From: Centropus unirufus
Lineage: Eukaryota > Chordata > Aves > Cuculiformes > Centropidae
Length of the DNA stretch: 64,000 bases
NCBI GenBank assembly: GCA_013397695.1
Contig: VYZI01000843.1
Coordinates: forward strand, 69,086 to 133,085
Direction: 5' to 3'
Under the pieces are notes generated by a model that saw only the letters and a program-made list of their open reading frames with translations, made no database searches and was not told the origin of the DNA. Positions 12,369 through 26,400 of this stretch are shown here, piece after piece (the stretch's first letter is position 1; each line of letters begins with the position of its first letter). Made by a program: the position numbers and the translations under genes.

Positions 12369-14039
12369 CAATGTTTATTAATTTTTAAATAGAAAGATTG
12401 TAAGTTAGATTTGAAACTAAAAAAATCAAGCCATGATGAGAACGACTGTCCACAGCTGTGTCAGTATCTGCACTGCAATGCATGGTGCATGCGCCTGGAG
12501 CCCATAAAACACCCAACGGTGCCAGCACAGCCAGGCTGCGCTTGGAAGGGGTGCGTCAAGATCAGCCACCATTTCTTTATTCAGATAAATTTAATTCAGC
12601 TGATGCAGCAGAGATTTCTCAGCGAGTTCTTTGTACTCAATAATTAAGTCAGTACACAACCAAAGCAACAATTATATTTAAAAGGCGATTAAACATGAAG
12701 GAACACAAAACTCAGATGAAACTTTCCTAGGGTACCATTGCCTTATGTTCCTGTGAAGAACCTCAGCTGATCAAATAGACAGCGCTGTATTCACCCAAAG
12801 ATGAAGTTTTCTGGTTTGTCTAAGTCCAAGAAACACGATGTGCAGGACAAAACAGCCCTTTGATTCATATTGGTAACATATTACAGGTACCTACGACCAA
12901 AGTCATGTGCATCATAACACAGAGCAACAGAGAGATTCCTCAGTTCAGACACGTACCAGAGCTGTTACTGCTGGGTCTTGGCTGCCTTTTAAAATGTCCT
13001 CTTGTATACAGACTAAGATTAAAGGTATTTAAAATCCATAAAAACTCACCTGAGTTTTAGAATTCTTTGGGAATACAAGCTCCCAAGTGTCCAACATGAA
13101 GGCACATTAAACCCTTCTATGAGTGACTGCGCCACAAGGAAGCACCCAGCTGCAGATGAGGACTCCCTGCTCCCTTACCCAAGTGGCAGAGAGAAGAGCT
13201 GTTTGCAGACATGTACAATTTTAATATTTTCTATTATGAAGAGCATTCACCTATTTATTTGTTCTCCCCTCACCGACATAGGGGCAGTTTGCTTACTTAT
13301 GTCGGCAGGTCCGATTGTTCTGTTTCCAGGAAAGTCAAAAGTGGCCTCCTGCCTTTAATATTTATCCAAGGAAGTCAATACGGAAGGGCTGCAGCATTTA
13401 CCAAACAGTTTACAAGCTTCACCTATCGATGGGATTTATGTCCTTCTAGGGAATAAGGAACACTAGATCATGTTTTACTTCTCCCACAAAATGATTTTGA
13501 AGGTTTATAGGTGGAATGAATATTTTTCAGAACAGAGCTGGAGACAAGCCGCTCTCCAAAACCCCCTCACGTTCTGGATTATAAATTAAATGAGAACATT
13601 AACATATGGAATAATTTATTTATAGAGGAAGAAGATGGCTTAGCTCTTGGATAAGCACGTAAATCTGTACCAGAACCTACAAAAAGATGTACGTATATGT
13701 TCACTGCTTGAAATCTCCCACATAGGAGAAAAAATCTGGATGGGGACGAGTCCAGCTGCCTGTGAGTTCAGAAATTTATTTCACACCACCATTTCCTTAA
13801 ATTAACCAACACCACCACAAACTCCACCATAAACACATTTAGATATTTCTGTATTTACTGTCTGTATCAGATGGCTGTTATAAGTGAATTTAACTCTGAC
13901 ATTTTAAAACTGTATGCTGAATTTATCAGTGGCCAGATTGTGATTACTTATTATTTCAGAAAGCATTGCTTTTTATTCTGTTTTTTATTCCTCTCTGGCA
14001 TTTATCCTCAGCATTTTTATTTATTTTGAGCTGAACTTC

Positions 14040-14370
14040 TCCACTCCCTTCCCACATCCCAGCCTTTATTTTGGTAGGCTCAACAAGTCACATTTGCTTA
14101 ATCCGGGTCTGACAAGTCACCCACACCCTCCTTTCGGCCCCTCTGTATTTGTTCTAGTCTGAATTAATCCCTGTAGCCTACAGAGTTTCAATTATCCACA
14201 TGCAATTTCAGATGTGTCTCACCGGCAACTTGAAAAATTGCATAAATACATCGTTATCACCACAGAAAATATCTTATCCAATTCACTCTGCTACTGTATT
14301 TGCCCTTTCCTAGATGCATCATACTAATGTCAGCCTACAATAGATCATTGCTCGCTCATCGTTAGCCATT
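14040..14370 (-). mobile_element. Ancient CR1/L3-like LINE fragment
   Basis: Scattered blocks resemble the reverse complement of the 3' part of an old CR1/L3-type element: TCTGTATTTGTTCTAGTCTG, ATGCAATTTCAGATGTGTCT, GCATAAATACATCGTTATCA and TGTATTTGCCCTTTCCTAGA, in the order seen in other amniote copies. The divergence is high, so both limits and subfamily are uncertain. Confidence 0.45.
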
Positions 14371-17300
14371 TTTAACTAATGGGTAATTTTGTTTCAGTCA
14401 ACTTGATCAATAGTTTATGGTCTCATTTCCTTTCCTTCCCTTTCTCCATATGTACACAGACACACTTTTCACTTCTTACAGGAATCCAACCAAATACAGT
14501 TGACAGCATTCATTGTCAAAAGCACAAACCTTGTATAAAAAAAATTAATATGGCATGAGAAAACACGCAAAGTGGTGCACTGCAGGGCTGCACTGTGCAA
14601 CTTGAGGATGATAAAAGGGACAGATAAGAGAAATTCAATAAAATCATGAGTGTCTCCACACAGAAAAATGCTGCTCTGGGTTCAAGCCCGCCTTCACCAT
14701 AGCTAGTTACTTCATCAATACAAGTATTATGATACAATTTACCTCTTATTAAGCACATTTTTATCCAGTTTTCCACTTATGTGTTTAGTAGCACATTTAG
14801 AAGCCCTTCTGTTTCAGAAACAATGAGCATAAGCCTCACAGAGGAGACACATCAGGCCTCCCCTCAAGAAGAGAAGCGACAATCAGGACAGGTCCCCGCT
14901 CCTTAGGGTGCACAGTGCCTGCCCAGAACAGACTATATACAACAAGGCAGGATTCGATCACAAAGTCTAGGACACCAATACCTCTGGATATTCCCCATGT
15001 TTTCCTCTTTGAAAATGTTGCCAGCAGTTCACACTTCCCTCAACATCCACCCACCAGGTGAGAGGCTTCCATGATACCCAGCAGAAAATAGGCAGCTTTT
15101 TAAAAAAGGAACCAGCAGTCAGTTGTGAATGGCCATGGCTAACCCTAAAGGCTGAGAACCGGGTGGAGGGGAAGCAGGAGGCAGGAGCACTAGGAAAGCA
15201 CAGAGGGACCATCACCTGTTGGCCCATCACATCTGGAACCAAATCAGTGCAGTCAAGGTCTGGGACTTTTTCTGTTTTCGCCTCTTCCGCTTGACTCACA
15301 GTGGAGACATTTGGAACGCACTCAAATATTTTCAGCAACTGACAGTGCTGTAACTGCTGGATCACCCACAAGCGGGCGGGATGACACTGAATCATCACAT
15401 TTGCCAGTACATGAAAGCTGAACTAGATATCCTGTCACCTGCCCTCAAATATTTTTGATTCAGGAGATTAAGAATTTGAAACACATTCTGTTTTCAGAGA
15501 GACTTTGCTTTTCTGGCTTGCACAGCAAACAGCAAAAGTGCTTATGAATGGGTAAAAATATGAAACATCCTCACTTTATTATCATTTACTGCACAGTTAA
15601 TGAATTAAAAATACTTTTCTAATACAGTTTTATAGTTTAACTATGTCAATGTTTAGCATTCACACATATTAACGCAAAGCCAGTACAGATGTTTATGGTA
15701 GAAAAGTTGAATTGATAACCAGAGAGCAAATGAGCCAATTACCATATAAAATAAGATTTGTAATGGAAGATTATGAGCTCCCTTACCAAAGAGACAATTA
15801 AACATCAAAGGACATTTGGCAGCTCAGCCCACTCTTCTGTCCCTCTTAATGTTAGCACATAAACAGCTGTTTTAAGTGCAAGATGTTTGCACAGAATTTT
15901 ACATGCACTGGGACACCCCACGAGATTCCCTACACAAAAGCATCTTCCATCCTTTTGTAGATTTAAAAGGCAAAATAGTTTGATCACCAGAATGATCAAA
16001 AAAAGAAAAAAAAAAAAATCTGTCAGCAGTTGATTCAAATTTCCAACCTAAATTCCAGTTAAGTTGAAACATGCAATATGCTTTTTTTAAGCCAAGAGCT
16101 GTAAAATGACATGAAGAGCTAAGTAACTACACGTATGCAAGAACAACTGCACCCAAGTCAAAGTGGAAATGGGAACGGATGCTGGGTATGGGTCATTTTG
16201 CCTGAATACGGGTGATCAGAAGGAAATGGAACCCAACTGCCCCAATGCCTCCTCTGTCTCTTCAGGGATAAGAGTAGCCAAAGGTACCCCACTGCTAGAC
16301 AGGATTGACACCCCAATCTGATTCATTCAACCTTGTGTGCCTGCACCACTCAACAGAGCGAGATCTCAAAGGAAAATGCTGGCTTAGGATGCACGCGCTG
16401 AAGGATTAGAAACTTCTGAATACCAAGGTGGAGAGTGTTAAAGCAGTACCATTTACTCTGAACTCTACAGAATGACTGTTCCATCAATGGCTTTTCAGTG
16501 GTCAGCAGCCCTTGCCTGCTCACTCTCATTAACACAGAAACTCTGTGGCCTTCAGGGGCACAGTTGAAGAATCTATTTTCAACTCAGCCATCTGTACCAC
16601 TTCAAATGAGAGAAATTAATTACATTCAGCACTCCCCGTCATCTCTTCAAGAGCTTTCTTTTCAGTCTTAAATCACCAATGTAAGAACAAAAGTTTCTGG
16701 TTTCACAATCCCATTTCAAACCTCAAACATTAAGCTGAGCTGTAACCGCACAAGAAAAGGAAAAATTCAAGTTCTGTGCAATTAACTAATCAACACTTTC
16801 CGCCTTCTTAGTTACAAGCACAATGAACCTTCTCCTACAATAACCAAAACTAAATGCTGCTATTCTAGGTAAGGTCTCATTTTCATGCATGTTAACCTTT
16901 CCCAAAAGTCCAATCCCCTCTATGTTGCTCCCCAGAAAGAGGACGAAAGAGAGAGAGCACAATGGCAAAGCAGGGATCCCTGATCATCAGACTTGAGCAA
17001 CAAAGAAAACCTTGCAGAGGCAGAGAAGTGATCTCAAGCAGGCAGGCTGCTCAGACCTCCAGAATATGCAAAAATGTAGAAGTCTGAAATATTTTTAAGA
17101 GCACATCCAGATGTGAGCAAGCCATTCGATGCCAAGGACTCCTTGAAGGACAAGCAGCTGCAGCATTAGCTCACTTCCCAATATATTTAAAACACTCTGT
17201 CATACATGAAGCGCTTAAGAATAGTCTAATTTTGACAAAACAGAAACACAGATTGCAAACAACACTTAAAATACATATTCGCTTTGTAAACAGCCTTAAC

Positions 17301-20300
17301 AAATACAGCTGTTGGTCCCAGCACAGCATCAGACTGGCACGAGTGACTGTAAAAGGCAGATACCATCTCTAGTACAGCATTTTGCCCTTTCCCTTATCCT
17401 CTAACACCTTCCTCACTCCAGGCAGACAAATCACTTTTGCTCCCTTCACTTTACCAGGCTCTGCAGGCCTGACCTGCTGCTGGCCATAAGTCCTTCAGGA
17501 GGACATCCCGTAAGTACAATGGCTTGTTTGGTCACACAGTGCCACAACCACCTCATGGTCCTCCCTAACTGCAACTGAAAACTCATGAGCACCCCTAACC
17601 AAAGGCACTTTTGATCAGTCTCATCAGGCCTCTGCTAAGCGTGGAGAGGTGAACGGCATCAGCTCTCTAAGTCAGAACTGCTCCCACCTACGATTGCCAT
17701 CCCAGCCATGAGCAATACGAAGCAAATCCCAAGGCCTCCCTCAGTACCTCCAGCTGACAAACAATTCGCAGCAGGATGGAACATCCTGGTTAAGTGTGAC
17801 GTATGTGGTTTGTCACCCACCATTTCTGACAGCAGGAGTGAGGATAACGGGCATTAGCCCTGCTGTAGGACCTTTGTAGAGGTCCTTTGTACAGGTGTGT
17901 GCCCTTTGCATACACAGCAGCACTGCAACTTCAACAGCCTCAGGCAGCCACAGGGCTGAAATGCAACAACTGAATTTCCAAACAGAAGTTACCTCACAAG
18001 ATTGAAGTCACCATTTCTGCTCCCACAGCCACCTACAAATGCCCTCAATCCCCAAATTGTCGGAGTGTCTTTCCCAAAACAGTCACGATTAAATCACAGT
18101 TCTTTGCAACATCTCTTTACCCGCTTCCTTCGATACTTCTGTGTATGAAAGATATTTCTGTAAATATGCTGACCAACCCAGAAGCATTTTCAAAACCCAA
18201 AGGCTCAACATGCCCAAATAGCACACACAAAAACTAATTAGACCGGGTAATTTTTTGTAGTTTACCTCTCAATCATGGCTTCACTTCCATTTTATAACCA
18301 CATTTCTGAGGTATGCTCTGGGTAGAATCCTAAACCAGGATTACCAATTGTATTTGAAGCATGCAGTTTACCCCAAAACCTGTTCCATATAAAACTAAAA
18401 CGGTAAGCCAAAGGAATTTTATTTTCTTCTCCAGGATGAACAAGATAACCCATTAGGACAATCCTATCCTACTCCACACTGACATGATGCCCTTTGCCTC
18501 CTGCCATTCTCACCATAATACAGGCAAGTTGATGCCTGACAGAACAGCTTTAAATTCGCTTTTAATTCTATGCTATAGCTGTACGAATTAGCTGGTTTTC
18601 TTCAAGTGTACCTTGAAAAAAAAGCAAATTACACTTGAAATGGAAACACAGAATTGTAACACTCTTCTTTAAAAATGGCAGAGGTGTGTGGATAAGTAAC
18701 CTGAAAAAAACTTTAAAAACAGAAATACGTCACAGGTAAGCCAAAAGCAGGGATTAAAACACACTTGATATGCAGCTGGAAAGTCTGTATAGCAAACAAA
18801 ATCTGTCAAAAAGGAACTTTTAGAGAAGTATCCACAGAACAGAAAACTGTGATGTGACTATCAAAAAAAGCACTGTACCAAGACACAAAAAGGGTATAAA
18901 AGTGTAAACTCACATGCACAGCATTTTTTATTGTGCAAAACCCACAGTTTCAGCCCATGAACAAGAACTGCAGAGGAACTGTTCCGTCGTTGTCACATTT
19001 TGTTGTTTCTCTTACCTGACGAGAAACACCTCAGAAAACTAAAGCTAACGGGTACATATGGAGCAGTGGCTCTGTGTCTGTGCCATCCCAGCAGCGTGGA
19101 CTCCTCCCCACTCCTTTACCAGAGAAGGGAAGAATGACTGCTCCTGTGTTCTGTTAATGGAATTGCTGGTGGGCTACATTAGTCTCTGCTCATCAGCTGA
19201 AGACGCGCAAATGAGCGTTCAATGCTTTTCCATGCTCTTGCTTACATGACCTACCCTGTCTGGTACTGTACAGACCCTCCCACAGCCACCAAGGCACCGG
19301 CTATATGTGACTGTGAATTCAGTGATGGACACAGGCAGGGGATGATCCCATTGCATTTGAACATGAATAATTTTTCTTTACAGTGCAAAGCCTTAATTCT
19401 CAAGTTGCTGAAGTACGAACTGTTCATCAGAGGCTGGCCCCTAGGTACACATTTCAGAAGCTGAAACTAAAAACAAACCTAACACTCAACAATGTTACAA
19501 CTACCAAGAAACCAGATAAGGATGAATAATACAGAACCAAAACAAAACAAATTCTACCGATCCCTTAAAATGTAGAATAAAAATGCCAGGATATAATTCT
19601 GGAAATGCGCCTTTCTTTTTCAGTAAGAAATAATTAACTGTACTTCATAGCATAGGAAGTAACAGCACTAAACTTTGCAGGAAAAGGTCTGAGATAACAG
19701 ACTTTATCACAGATACGACTGTGGACTAAACCTGACTCCCCACATCCACTGGTGTGAAGAGAAGCCATTACACAAGGAGACAGAAGCAGCAGCTGCTGAG
19801 ACTCCTCTGCTGTCCAGCCTGCACTGATGCCTTGCTGATCATGTCATTTGAGCACACATTTCCAGGAAAGCCTGAACTCCAGTTCAGAAGGAAATACAGC
19901 AAAGGATCAGTGGCTCAGAAAATTGGGTCCAAAAGCAAAATGGAAGTCCTGAGTTTAGTTAGTTAAGCAGAGGCAAGATTAAGCAGTGATGCAATCAGAC
20001 ACCTCAAATAGGTATGAGAGCTTAATGCAAAAATACTGCCACAGAAAGGAAAGTCACGTGTCATACATACATCCTCTTACGGAGGAAGAGCTCCGACCCA
20101 GGAGTAACATCCAGATTCCTGCCCTGTTCTACAAAAAGATGACTCCCTAGGCAATTAATTGCTCACTTTTCTACTTTATTATGAAAATGGGTTCTTCTTT
20201 TCAGTACGAGCTTTAGTAAAAAGAAAACAAACAAAACAAAAAAAACCGTGTGTTTTCAAGCAATCATTATGAAATTCTAAATAAGCAGGAGTCTGGATAT

Positions 20301-21122
20301 TCAGCAAAACCTCTTATTAATGTGAGCTGTTAGCTTGGCACGGGGATCTGGACTGCAAACAATCAGATCGCGTACACGTGCCCACAAGTGGAATTGTCTG
20401 GGAAGCTCTCCAGGTGCAGAGACATAGAAGTTCTCTGACCATCCTAGAGTCCAGCAGTGTTTTTCTGTGCAAGGTGCCTTAGCAGCTACAGCCCAGTTCA
20501 GGACCCTAACTGCATTCTGGCATTAAATCTTTGGCAGGATTGCAACACCCCCCCACACACACTTTTTTAAATCCTCTCTAGAAAGAGGTAAGTGTAAAAA
20601 ATGTCTGTTACAGGCAACCTCTGTGTTCAGCAGCAGGGTCAAGTGTTCAGAGATACTCCTGTATCTAGCCAGCGTCTGCTGGAGATACTGTGTCTGTTCT
20701 GCACTGTCGCAGTCATCATGCCCCTGTTTGCCCCTATTCCAGGCAAACAGAGGCTGCTCATCGGCCAGTCACATCCTGGAGCACCAAACCACACCAAAGG
20801 CTGCACAGCGCCCCACAGCAGCCAACTGCAAGTACCAAGGAAAGGAAACCAGAAAAGCCAAATGCCATACATCTCCACATATTTTCCCAGCCTCAGGCAA
20901 TGCCCAGATGAGGAATGTCCTGAGGAAGAAGAGATACTTTTGTGTCTACTTGTGTTTCCTGGTTAGATTTTGCCTTTGAAAGACTGTTCTTGCTCCTTCC
21001 TGGACAATCGGAATCCTTCAACAGCCCCAGTGCTCACAGTGAGCAGTGCCATGCAACACTCCCTGAGTAAACATACCTTCTTTTGCATGCCTGAGTCCAT
21101 CTCCATGTGATATCTCTTTGTT

Positions 21123-21790
21123 AGAATCATAGAATCATTGAGGTTGGAAAAAAACTCTAAGCTCATCCAGTCCATCCATTAGCCCAACACCACCATGTCT
21201 ACTAAACCATGTCCTGAAGTGCCGTGCCCACATATTTTTTAACCTCTCCCGGGATGGAGATCCCACCACAGCCCTGGGCAGCCTATCTCTGTGCTTCGCC
21301 ACTCTAAGCAAAGACATTTTTCCTAATATCCAACCTGCAGCTCCCCTGGCATAAGTCGAGTCCATTTCCTCTCACCCTATCACTTAACACTTGCAAGAAA
21401 GACTAGCACTCACCTTGCTACAACCTCCTTTGAGGAGCTGCTGAGCACGATGAGGTCTCCCCTCAGCCTCCTCTTCTCCAGACTAAACAGCCCCAGGTTT
21501 CTCAGCCACTGCTCATAAGACTTTTTTTTCCAGACCCTTCCCCAGCTCTGCATTCCAGCCCCACAATGTCACAATGTCTTTCCTGTACTGAGGGGACCAA
21601 AACTGAACCCAGGATTCGAGGTACGGCCTCACCAGCCCCGAGTACAGGGTATGATCCCTTCCCTGCTCCTGCTGGCAGCACCACACCAATCCAATCCAGG
21701 ATGTTGTTGGCCTTCTTGTATACCTGGGCCACTGCTGGCTCACATTCAGCTGCCATCAACCAACACCCCCAAATCCTTTTCCACTGGGAA
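21123..21790 (-). mobile_element. CR1 LINE, 5'-truncated
   Basis: The plus strand starts with the reverse-complemented CR1 3' terminus, AGAATCATAGAATCATTGAG. It proceeds through TTGGAAAAAAACTCTAAGCT, the block CCCTGGGCAGCCTATCTCTG, CTCCCCTCAGCCTCCTCTTC and GGCCTTCTTGTATACCTGGG, ending near ATCAACCAACACCCCCAAAT. This is typical avian CR1 sequence about 670 bases long, moderately diverged, transcribed in the same sense as NEO1. Several overlapping minus-strand open frames here are fragments of the element. Confidence 0.93.
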
Positions 21791-22109
21791 ATATTGTGTA
21801 TTGATTCTTGCGACTGAATAGAAACAAGAGTTCATTTCCCATTTGCTTTCTCTACAGTAGTCCTGATTTTACAGAGCAAAACAGTTCTCAATATTCCATG
21901 GGACTATGATCATATTTGCAACACCTTAGGCTTTACAACATCTGAAAGCTTTGTAGCATTTAAAGAGGAGGGCACAAGAACTGCTTAAGGCATTTCATAG
22001 CTGGGGCCATCACAGCTTTAGACAGTGCCAGAACAATTTTTCTGTTCAGGTGCCCATTCCTTTCCTAATAATTTCTAATGTTTCATTTTGTTTTTAAATT
22101 GTGCATTTT

Positions 22110-22990
22110 CCAGAGACCTATATATTACAACCACAGTGGTTTGTGCCCATGCAACACACAGTAGTTCACAGAACACCACTACGGCGATTTATAGAACAGT
22201 GCATCACTGCACCCACCACTTTAGGGCACACTGAACTTCATCTGTCATTCAACTGCTGAACGGTCTCTTACACACCAAGGTGTCTCTGGTTCTTCACAGC
22301 CAGCTTTCATCCTCACAGCCCAAATCAGCCAAGAAGTAACAGCAAGGATCCTCACCTTACAGGCCTGTCCTTCCAGATCACTCACAAAAAATGGTAAAGA
22401 TCCAGCACCATTGATGAAATGAACTTCCTAGCCTGGCTCTAATCAACTGTCTCCATTAAAATATTGATTTATTCTCTTTCATCTCAAAGAGGTGTGACGT
22501 CACAGACCCATTGTCTGACGCTCTGAGTGGGAGAGACCATTAGAAGTGTTCTGGGAATGGAAGAGCCCACAAAACCCTTCAGAAGGTTCACATTTGTGAA
22601 GTCTTTTTCTCCCCCAAATATGCACAAATGGATCCAATATACAGTATTTCCCAGATGCCCAGCACCACTAAATCTTATTGTAAGTTTGGTCAATGTAAAC
22701 TGGTCCAGCTATCTGGCAGCTTCCTATATTTCCCCCAAAAGATTTTTAAAAGAAATTTGATGTCACACTGACCAAATATCTTTAGTCTTTATTTTTTCAG
22801 CCTGATTAGTCAGTTTCAGAGATAGGTTAAATAGCAGTCTTGGTAACTCAGGATATCACACCTAAACTCATAGAGAAATTTCGAGTGAACACCATCTGGT
22901 CCTGATGATTTCCTACTGTTCACTTCATGGATCTATTTCAAAATACATTTTAGCAGTTCTACAATTTCAGATAGTGGTAGGCCTCCTTGT
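22110..22990 (-). mobile_element. Ancient CR1/L3-like LINE, reverse orientation
   Basis: Diverged blocks in CR1/L3 order are visible on the plus strand: CTGAACTTCATCTGTCATTC (about 22230), CCAGATCACTCACAAAAAAT (about 22372) and GAACACCATCTGGTCCTGAT (about 22887), matching antisense reverse transcriptase-region sequence from old amniote copies. It lies about 300 bases from the younger CR1 at 21123-21790 but belongs to a more diverged family. The boundaries are approximate and the middle is poorly recognisable. Confidence 0.55.
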
Positions 22991-23969
22991 CATTATGTAG
23001 ATCCCCCATTTATAAGGCTAAATGCTGGAGATCGAAGTCTCCACCCTGGAGAGGCAATCAGCTGTACAGCCCTGACATCATGGGTTTCAGGCTGACGTCT
23101 GGAATCCCAATCAAACAAGACTGCATGTTCAAAATTTCAAACAAACCAAATGTATCACCTGCTTTAAGAACACAAGGCATTGCATCTCCTCTGCTCTGTG
23201 TGAGCCTCAGACCCTTGGAGAGAAGCTGATCCAGTCCCAGGGGGAGGAAAGCACACCCAGCAACATGACACTGCCAAGTCCAATGTCTCAACACAAGCAA
23301 GAGAGGGGCTGTGGCTAGGAGACTCCTGTGCTTACACATCCGCCCATCACCAACCCCAGCCTGCCCAATACCACCTCCATGAGTGGGTGCAGAATTGCTC
23401 AGTGGAGCCCAACTCCCCTTCTGACCAGTCTGTCTTGTGTTCTTCAGCAGCAGCTCAGCTCCAGTAGATCCTGGATCCTCCCCAGGCTCAGTGGTACTGG
23501 CTCACTCAGCTGGTATTTGGGTATGACTCTCTAATTATGAGATTGCCATGAAAGTGCAACTTAATTGCTTGCCAGAGCATGGCCTATCACTTGCTTGGTC
23601 TGACAAACTGAGCTAATCAGTGTTACATTGTCTGGTGTCAGTTCTCCATCACCCTCCTTGACACAAACTAGTAAGGAGCATGCGCATGACTCAGAAGACA
23701 GTGCACAGACAGCTTTTTGGACAGCCGCTGGGGACAAACTGGCAACAGACATCCAAGGCCACAGAGCTCAGTCCAAGATGGAGCCACTGGGCTTGGAGCT
23801 GAGCTACAGCCCAGGAGCTTGATAAACAGGCTGCAGGGCACATGTCCCCCAGCTCCCATCATGGGCTCCAAGGGCGATAACTATGGAGGTCTCTAGTGCT
23901 GAGTCAGGGCTGCGAGCAGGCAACTCTGCCTGGCACAGCTGGTTCTTCACTTTGTCTGCTTCATTAATC

Positions 23970-24395
23970 CCCCTCAGCTATGTCATTCCTTCCTATGAGG
24001 AGCAGCTGAGGGAGACAGGGCTGTTTAGCCTGGAGAAGAGAAGGCTGAGGGGAGACCTTATGATTGCCTACAACTATCTAAAAGGAGGTTGTAGAGAGGT
24101 GGGTGATGGTCTCTTCTCCCAAGTGACAGGCCATAGGACAAGGGGGAATGATCTCAAGCTGTACCAGGGCAGGATCAGGTTAGAGATTAGAAAGAAGTTT
24201 TTCACTGAAAGGGTCATCAGTTGCTCAAACAGGCTGCCCAGGGAGGTGGTGGAATTACAATTACCATCCCTGGATGTATTTAAAAGACAGGGAGAAGAGG
24301 TGCTTAGGGATATGGTTTAGTGGTAGACAGGTATGGTTGGACTGTGGATTCAGTGAATCTGTGTGGTTCTTCCAACTCAGCTCTGTGTATTATTT
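23970..24395 (+). mobile_element. CR1 LINE 3' fragment
   Basis: The plus-strand CR1 3' region contains AGCCTGGAGAAGAGAAGGCT, CTATCTAAAAGGAGGTTGTA, AGAAAGAAGTTTTTCACTGA, CAGGCTGCCCAGGGAGGTGG and CATCCCTGGATGTATTTAAA, in order. It is antisense to NEO1. The terminal ATTCTATG repeat is degraded (CAGTGAATCTGTGTGGTTCT). The 145-codon open frame starting at 23883 is the accidental translation of this block, not a host gene. Confidence 0.93.
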
Positions 24396-25939
24396 CAGTC
24401 CTACATTGACCAGTTATATTTTGTTTTCCCTTTCCCGACTTGAGCTTTACTAATTTCTGTTTCCTTTTATGTGGGGATATGGAGTTTTTCTGCAATTGTT
24501 TCCTCTCTGGTGCTTGCAGAAAACCCCTCCTAAGAGCATTTTAGATACCAAAAATTTACTTACTTTCTGTTCAGACAGAGCCCACCCTTTGTATAGGGGC
24601 ACCCTCTGTGAAAACTTCCAAAGGCAGAGTCTGGGATCACTGTGCTGTTATCAGGGTGGACCTCGCATTTAAGGAAGAACTCATGACAAAGAACAAATGA
24701 CAAGACAAATGTAGACATTAAAATAAGTAGATCACATGTAAAAGCTTACCAATAAACTAAAACAGAGTTCACTCACAATGCTTATCAGCGGCTATTACTG
24801 ATTACTACTCAACATAAGCCTTCTAAGCAACTTCTAGGATGATTTTTTAGAAGTTAAAACCTTAATCTAAGCATCAGTAATGTACGTATGTTACATTCAT
24901 TATCGCGGTGTTTTACTATGCCCCCCCTTCCCAGAGAAACCAAGCCTGTTTGACCCTGAATCTAGTCCAAGTACCATGGAAATATCTGAATAACAAAAAA
25001 GCTCATCAAAATTTAAACTCTTTACAGCAGCGCCACTGGCAATAAAAATTTTATTGAATTCCAGCACCCAACTCTTGTGCACACAGGGCGCCCAGCAAAG
25101 CACCAGCAGATTAGGCTCTCTACAAGACAAAGCCTAGAGCCTCCAGGCCGTTGTTCCCAATTTTCAGTGCAAAGTTGCTCCCCATTGAAGCCCTCTATTT
25201 CATTAGCATCACAGCACTCTTCTTCAGTACAGGTCCCAGAGAAGCTTGGGAGATGATTCTGTTTAGACTCCCTCCCCTTCTAAAACAACACATTAACATG
25301 GATCCCCATTTTCACTGAGACCATTTAATGACAAGATTGGTGGCACTGTTTCAATTGCTGTGGACATACAGAGAAAATCAGCACCATTACTTCTGGCCTT
25401 TACAGATATTTCTTCTGGATACAGGGATTGTTTCACCTGAAATGTCTCTAGAAAGCAGCTGCCAGCACCACAGCACGTGGCATGACACACAAGCTCAAAC
25501 GTATCCGCCAAGAAGTTCAGTCCTCAGTAAAAGGCATTATCATGTGGTTTACCATTACTCATTTATTATCATTTAATGACTATTTTAGGATTATTGCCAC
25601 ACTTCATGCATGTGTAAACACCGCAGTCATACTACAGAACTAGTAAACAGTTATGTGGTTCTGAGAGCTAAAAATGAACCATTCCAGTGGGCTGCACCAC
25701 ACAGGTCTGGCTGCTTTCAGAGTTACTATTCAGGTGAGGCTGGTGCCTCCAGCTGCACTAAATGACAATTGAGTCCTTTCACATAGCAAGTTTATAGCTG
25801 GCCAAAGGGGGAATATAGTAAATTTTCCATGGACATTTTCTTCCTCAAATTGCATTTTTCGAAACCTCAAACTCTAAGTTCATCACTGTTCCAATCTTTC
25901 TGATCGGTGAAGAAAAAAATGGATTTTTAATTTTTTCAT

Positions 25940-26400
25940 TTTGTCAAAGATGCACAAAGGGAGAGAGGTGACTGGAGAAGGGAGAGGGGACTGGAGGATG
26001 GGATGAGAAAATTGGGCCAACTGGGATAAATTCAGCACCAAACATACAGACGGAGGGAAAGAACACAGTAAGAGATACAGCACTTAGACCAAGACAGAGC
26101 GAGCGACGGGAGTGTTGACTGCATTTGTAAGGATCTCAGGAAGGCCAAAGGACTAATGGATACAGAGAAAAGGCAAGAGGTGATGAAGGAAATAGGGTAA
26201 AAAGACCCAAACGGATTGCAAAGGCAGAGAATTAGGGACTGACTGAGACAAGAGCATCTGAAGGTAGCCGAAACCTGACGAGTATGATTTAGTGAGACAC
26301 TAGAGAGAATGAGAGAGGATAGGAAAAGACAGTGATGAATGTGGCATACAAGAAAGGTCAGGACAGGGTGAGACATCAGAGAAGGGAAAGGACAATGCTG
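25940..26400. other. Purine-rich tract (pyrimidine-rich in NEO1 pre-mRNA)
   Basis: For roughly 460 bases the plus strand is strongly enriched in A and G, with runs such as GGGAGAGAGGTGACTGGAGA and GAGAATGAGAGAGGATAGGA. The transcribed NEO1 RNA would therefore be U/C-rich. The asymmetry leaves few stops on the minus strand, which explains the 148-codon Leu/Ser/Cys-rich open frame at 26032-26478. No tandem period is evident. Confidence 0.7.

Noticed and set aside
14967..15398. 143-codon minus-strand open frame
   Set aside because: No domain or flanking splice sites matched in phase to NEO1. It is probably a chance frame in intron sequence.
23883..24320. 145-codon plus-strand open frame with EEQLRETGLFSLEKRR-like start
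   Set aside because: It is the typical accidental translation of a CR1 3' region, which matches DNA blocks throughout.
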